Shown: positions 61,285 through 64,000 of the stretch, piece by piece
Position numbering within the stretch: the first letter of the stretch is position 1
Layout: each line of letters opens with the position of its first letter
Assembly: GCA_003225175.1 (NCBI GenBank)
Contig: QIBA01000071.1
Location: forward strand, 1 to 64,000
Direction: 5' to 3'
Source of the DNA: Acidobacteriota bacterium
GTDB taxonomy: Bacteria; Acidobacteriota; Terriglobia; Terriglobales; Acidobacteriaceae
DNA length: 64,000 nt
Translations under genes and position numbers: made by a program
Notes under the pieces: model-generated
What the model was told of the DNA's origin: nothing
What the model saw: only the letters and a program-made list of their open reading frames with translations
Database searches by the model: none

Positions 61285-62028
61285 GTGAATAAACGCCAGT
61301 GGATGCATGCGACTCAGATCGCAGCGTTGTCCATACTCTTGGTGATTGCCGGCTGCCATAAGGCCAAGCCGGTGCCACCGCCGCCGCCACCGCCACCGCC
61401 GCCGGCGCCCACTGCGTCGATTTCGGCGAATCCGTCCGCCGTCAATGCTGGGCAGTCCACACAGCTCACGTGGACGACGGAGAACGCCACTGACGTTTCC
61501 ATCGAGGGTGTGGGCAAGGTGCAGGCGAGCGGGTCACAGACCGTGACTCCGACCGATTCCACGACTTATCGCCTGACCGCGACCGGTCCTGGCGGAACGC
61601 AGGAGGCAACTACGCGCGTGACGGTGAACCGTCCGGCGCCGGTGCAGGCGCTTCCGCAGGAGCCGACGCTTACCGATCAGCAGTTATTCGAGCAGAACAT
61701 TAAAGACGCGTACTTCGAGTACGACAGCTACGAGATTCGTCCGCAGGACGGAGCTACGCTGCAGGCAGACGCGCAGTTCCTGAATCAGCATCCAAACTGG
61801 AGAGTGCTGATCGAAGGGCATTGCGACGAGCGCGGATCAACCGAATACAACATGGCGCTCGGCGATAGCCGCGCGCAGGCTGCGAAGCAGGCGCTGATTT
61901 CTGCGGGTGTGGCAGCCAATCGCCTGACGACCACCAGCTTCGGCAAGGAGAAGCCGTTCTGCACTGAGTCGAACGAACAGTGCTGGCAGCAGAATCGACG
62001 TGGGCATCTAGCGCTGGCTGGGCAGTAG
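61285..62028 (+). CDS. pal: Peptidoglycan-associated lipoprotein Pal
   Basis: A 247-residue lipoprotein: lipobox IAGC with Cys24, a run of ten prolines (about 32-41), an Ig-like insert (about 43-118, SANPSAVNAGQSTQLTWTTE) not found in short Pal proteins, and a C-terminal OmpA/Pal domain (about 140-247) with FEYDSYEIRPQDGATL, VLIEGHCDERGSTEYNMALG and RLTTTSFGKEKP, binding peptidoglycan via the conserved Asp/Arg residues. GTG start at 61285 with GGAGGA 4 bases before it. It anchors the outer membrane to the wall together with TolB. Confidence 0.94.
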   Translation: MNKRQWMHATQIAALSILLVIAGCHKAKPVPPPPPPPPPPAPTASISANPSAVNAGQSTQLTWTTENATDVSIEGVGKVQASGSQTVTPTDSTTYRLTATGPGGTQEATTRVTVNRPAPVQALPQEPTLTDQQLFEQNIKDAYFEYDSYEIRPQDGATLQADAQFLNQHPNWRVLIEGHCDERGSTEYNMALGDSRAQAAKQALISAGVAANRLTTTSFGKEKPFCTESNEQCWQQNRRGHLALAGQ

Positions 62029-62062
62029 GGAAGTCATTCAGCGGGCAGTTGTTTAGTGCATG

Positions 62063-62090
62063 GTAGAGACGCAGCCTGCTGCGTCTCTAC
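62063..62090. repeat. 12-bp stem-loop GTAGAGACGCAG / CTGCGTCTCTAC
   Basis: A perfect 12-bp inverted repeat with loop CCTG between pal and cpoB. A shorter version of the same palindrome lies at 23935-23958. Possible terminator-like or dispersed element. Confidence 0.6.
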
Positions 62091-62188
62091 GCCGCGTCCA
62101 ACTGTGCACGACGGTGTTTGAATTGGATGACGGCTGCTCGATACCAACGTCAGTAATAGAACAGCTCACACAGAATCACGAGCACAAC

Positions 62189-63061
62189 ATGAAAATCAAA
62201 TTTCCTCATTCCATAGCAAGCCTGCTCAGCCTCGCGCTGTTGCTAGCGCCCGCTGCCTTCGGCGCCAATAAAGAAATGGTGCAATTGCAGACGCAGGTGC
62301 AGGCTTTGCAAGATCAACTCTCGCGGCTGCAGCAAAGCAACGACGAGCGTTTCGGCGCGATGCGCAGCCTGATCGAGCAGAACACAGACACGGTCAATCG
62401 GGTTGCTAATTCGCTCGACGCCATTTCACATTCGCTGCAGACCTCCACCGCAGATCAGGGTGGCAAAGTCGATCAGGTGTCGGCGCAGGTGCAGTCGTTG
62501 CATGACGCGGTCGATGAGCTGAAGGCGCGACTGGCGAAGGTCAGCAAGCAGCTCGACGACATGGCCGCGGCGCAGCAGAACCTGCAGGCTGCGCCACCGG
62601 GCGGTCCGGGCCAGAATCCGCAGCTGCCGCCGCAGTCCCAAGCTCCGCCGCCTGACGTGCTTTATAACAACGCGCTCAGCGACTACAACGGAGCCAAGTA
62701 CAACCTGGCTGCGCAGGAATTTGCCGACTACATCAAGTACTACGGCAACACCGATCTGGCAGGGAACGCGCAGTACTACATCGCCGATATCGAGTACAAG
62801 CAAGGGAACTACAAGCAGGCGGTGCAGGACTACGACAAGGTCATCGAGCAATATCCCAGCGGCAATAAAGCTTCTGCCGCGCAGTTGAAGAAAGCCTACG
62901 CGTTCCTCAACTTGAACCAGCGCGACGCCGGAGTACGCGAATTGCGCGCACTGATCGCCCGCTATCCCAAATCACTCGAAGCCCAGCAGGCCCGCGAGCG
63001 CCTGAATAGTTTGGGGGCCACAACCACGGCCTCCAAGCCGAGTCCTACCCGGCCGCGGTAG
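62189..63061 (+). CDS. cpoB: CpoB/YbgF-like protein of the Tol-Pal system
   Basis: A 290-residue periplasmic protein: signal peptide (about 1-26, ending PAAFGA), a coiled-coil region (about 30-125, VQLQTQVQALQDQLSRLQQ), a Pro/Gln-rich linker (about 145-170), and TPRs (about 175-275, ALSDYNGAKYNLAAQEFADY, QYYIADIEYKQGNYKQAV, KKAYAFLNLNQRDAGVRELR). CpoB coordinates outer-membrane constriction with wall synthesis and is the usual last gene of tol-pal operons. The start at 62189 is set by the signal peptide. Confidence 0.93.
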   Translation: MKIKFPHSIASLLSLALLLAPAAFGANKEMVQLQTQVQALQDQLSRLQQSNDERFGAMRSLIEQNTDTVNRVANSLDAISHSLQTSTADQGGKVDQVSAQVQSLHDAVDELKARLAKVSKQLDDMAAAQQNLQAAPPGGPGQNPQLPPQSQAPPPDVLYNNALSDYNGAKYNLAAQEFADYIKYYGNTDLAGNAQYYIADIEYKQGNYKQAVQDYDKVIEQYPSGNKASAAQLKKAYAFLNLNQRDAGVRELRALIARYPKSLEAQQARERLNSLGATTTASKPSPTRPR

Positions 63062-63077
63062 GGAAAAACGCAGCCGT

Positions 63078-63095
63078 CAGCATTCAGCACTCAGC
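63078..63095. repeat. 18-bp direct repeat, left copy
   Basis: CAGCATTCAGCACTCAGC, repeated exactly at 63811-63828. The two copies flank the toxin-antitoxin genes. Confidence 0.75.
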
Positions 63096-63251
63096 ATTCA
63101 GGCGCGACACACCTTGGTCGGTGCGATCCTACGATGGACGCAAGTGTTGTGGCACAGCCGCCCTCGGCTGTGGCTCGGCTCAAAGCCAACCTAGGCGACG
63201 GCGCGTTTGAAGCAAGAAGTCGATCTCAATAAGTTGCCGTAATACATAATA

Positions 63252-63273
63252 ATACGTGGTAATATCTACGTAT
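63252..63273 (+). promoter_or_regulatory. Candidate operator of the toxin-antitoxin operon
   Basis: TACGTGGTAATATCTACGTA forms inverted arms TACGT / ACGTA directly in front of the antitoxin ATG; AT-rich repeats (AATACATAATAATACGTGG) precede it. Typical place for RHH repressor binding. Confidence 0.45.
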
Positions 63274-63525
63274 ATGAAAAGCGCTGAAAAGACGATCAGT
63301 TTCCGTGCAGAAGCCGAGAAGATCGATGCCCTCGATTCGCTCGCAGCCGCAAAAGATAGGCCGCGTAGCTACCTCATCAATGAGGCGATTACCAATTACA
63401 TCGAGCTTCACGCTTATCAGGATGCGTTAGTGCGCAAAGGACTCGAGCAGATGCGACAAGGGCGCACAGTGCGACACGAAGAAGTCGTTGAGCGGCTGAA
63501 GAAGACTGGCCGCGCTCGTCGATGA
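63274..63525 (+). CDS. Ribbon-helix-helix antitoxin
   Basis: An 83-residue protein of the RHH/CopG type: TISFRAEAEKIDALDSLA (strand and first helix) then RPRSYLINEAITNYIE (second helix) bind operator DNA; the C-terminal half (LEQMRQGRTVRHEEVVERL) is the likely toxin-binding part, similar to ParD/RelB-like antitoxins. Its stop overlaps the toxin ATG by 4 bases (ATGA). Imperfect palindrome TACGTGGTAATATCTACGTA immediately upstream (63254-63273) is a candidate autoregulatory operator. Confidence 0.9.
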   Translation: MKSAEKTISFRAEAEKIDALDSLAAAKDRPRSYLINEAITNYIELHAYQDALVRKGLEQMRQGRTVRHEEVVERLKKTGRARR

Positions 63526-63806
63526 TTGAATGGACCGAGCAGGCTACACAGCAACTGGATGCCGCTCACGATTACATTTCCCTCTCGAACGGCGAAGACA
63601 TCGCAGTTCGGATCACTTCGCGCATCGTCAGTAGCGTCCTGCAACTCGATGCGTTTCCCATCTCAGGAAGGCCGGGCCGTGTTCCGGGCACGCGGGAACT
63701 CGTGATTTCGAAGACTCCGTTCATCGCGGTTTATGTAATGGAGAAGAGTCGGATCGTAATTCTTGCGATTTATCACGCAGCGCAGCGCTGGCCAGAATCG
63801 TTTTGA
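63522..63806 (+). CDS. ParE/RelE-family toxin
   Basis: A 94-residue ParE/RelE fold protein: IEWTEQATQQLDAAHDYIS (family N-terminal helix pair), ITSRIVSSVLQLDAFPISG, RPGRVPGTRELVISKTPFIAVY and VILAIYHAAQRWPE with the conserved C-terminal H-x-x-Q-x-W pattern. ParE members inhibit gyrase, RelE members cut ribosome-bound mRNA; which applies cannot be told from sequence alone. Overlaps its antitoxin. Confidence 0.9.
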   Translation: MIEWTEQATQQLDAAHDYISLSNGEDIAVRITSRIVSSVLQLDAFPISGRPGRVPGTRELVISKTPFIAVYVMEKSRIVILAIYHAAQRWPESF

Positions 63807-63810
63807 GAAT

Positions 63811-63828
63811 CAGCATTCAGCACTCAGC
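63811..63828. repeat. 18-bp direct repeat, right copy
   Basis: CAGCATTCAGCACTCAGC, the exact copy of 63078-63095. The rest to 64000 holds GC-rich inverted patches (GGCCCGGAGGGCC) but no supported gene. Confidence 0.75.
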
Positions 63829-64000
63829 CGCGAATCTTGGTCTAAACGCTGCCCGCCAATCCTTAATTGACGCTGCGGGCTGAAATGCCCATTTTGGGCC
63901 GCGATCAATCAGGGCTCAACGATGGTAGGCCCGGAGGGCCGGCTGGCCAAACGTGAGCCCAGTCCCAGAAGGGCTGGGTAAGGGTATTGGTTGCCAATCC

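Noticed and set aside
61375-61405. Microsatellite of CCG repeats as a phase-variable tract
   Set aside because: It is a codon-triplet proline run inside pal; length changes would stay in frame, so on-off switching is not expected.

Overview
The window looks like a chromosome segment from an Acidobacteriota bacterium, probably Terriglobia (Koribacter/Acidobacterium-like). The grounds are the many large membrane-anchored HTH-TPR regulators, the ispH-shc-hpnH hopanoid block, the pilMNOPQ and tol-pal operons, moderate-to-high GC, and intergenic DNA crowded with short palindromic repeats. This placement is inference from gene content. No rRNA or tRNA gene was recognised.

Region by region. 0-10.5 kb: secreted small proteins (a Spy-like protein, a DUF4440 protein), a winged-helix/TPR regulator, a DUF899 protein, a zinc-ribbon/discoidin-like protein, exonuclease III, a ParB-domain protein, and a secreted thioredoxin-TPR protein at 7175-8455. 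The reading frame of that last gene is interrupted only by one TGA, placed exactly where the first cysteine of its WCxxC active site belongs. 10.5-20 kb: an accessory region with three families of palindromic repeats, a secreted collagen-like protein, a MerR divergon controlling a His/Met-rich periplasmic protein, a phosphoesterase, and a four-gene block (small hypothetical, alpha/beta hydrolase, cupin, NmrA-like) lying between two inverted copies of one repeat. 20-29 kb: a SUKH-like protein, a secreted methyltransferase-amidohydrolase fusion, a PEP-mutase-like protein, HIT, RlpA, FabI, and a K+ channel/NnrED/TsaE operon. 29-36 kb: two APC permeases, a broken thiE, accC, accB and an Xaa-Pro peptidase. 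36-42.3 kb: a complete pilMNOPQ type IV pilus operon headed by an excisionase-type HTH gene. 42.3-49.7 kb: a second HTH-TPR regulator, a secreted hydrolase, small envelope proteins and a PilZ protein. 49.7-54.4 kb: ispH-shc-hpnH plus one unknown gene, for hopanoid synthesis. 54.7-57 kb: recN and a repeat-bounded GIY-YIG nuclease unit. 57-63 kb: tolQ-tolR-tolA-tolB-pal-cpoB for envelope integrity, with a different repeat or hairpin in nearly every spacer. 63.2-63.8 kb: an RHH/ParE toxin-antitoxin pair.

Most noteworthy: (1) the candidate selenocysteine (UxxC) thioredoxin-TPR protein; (2) a 494-bp unit with perfect 10-bp terminal inverted repeats that encloses a GIY-YIG nuclease gene, with two shorter gene-free relatives elsewhere in the window; (3) the fused secreted methyltransferase-amidohydrolase; (4) MITE-like repeats with GGTGGGAGCCC-type ends. 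All positions and motifs were read by eye; no database search or folding program was run.
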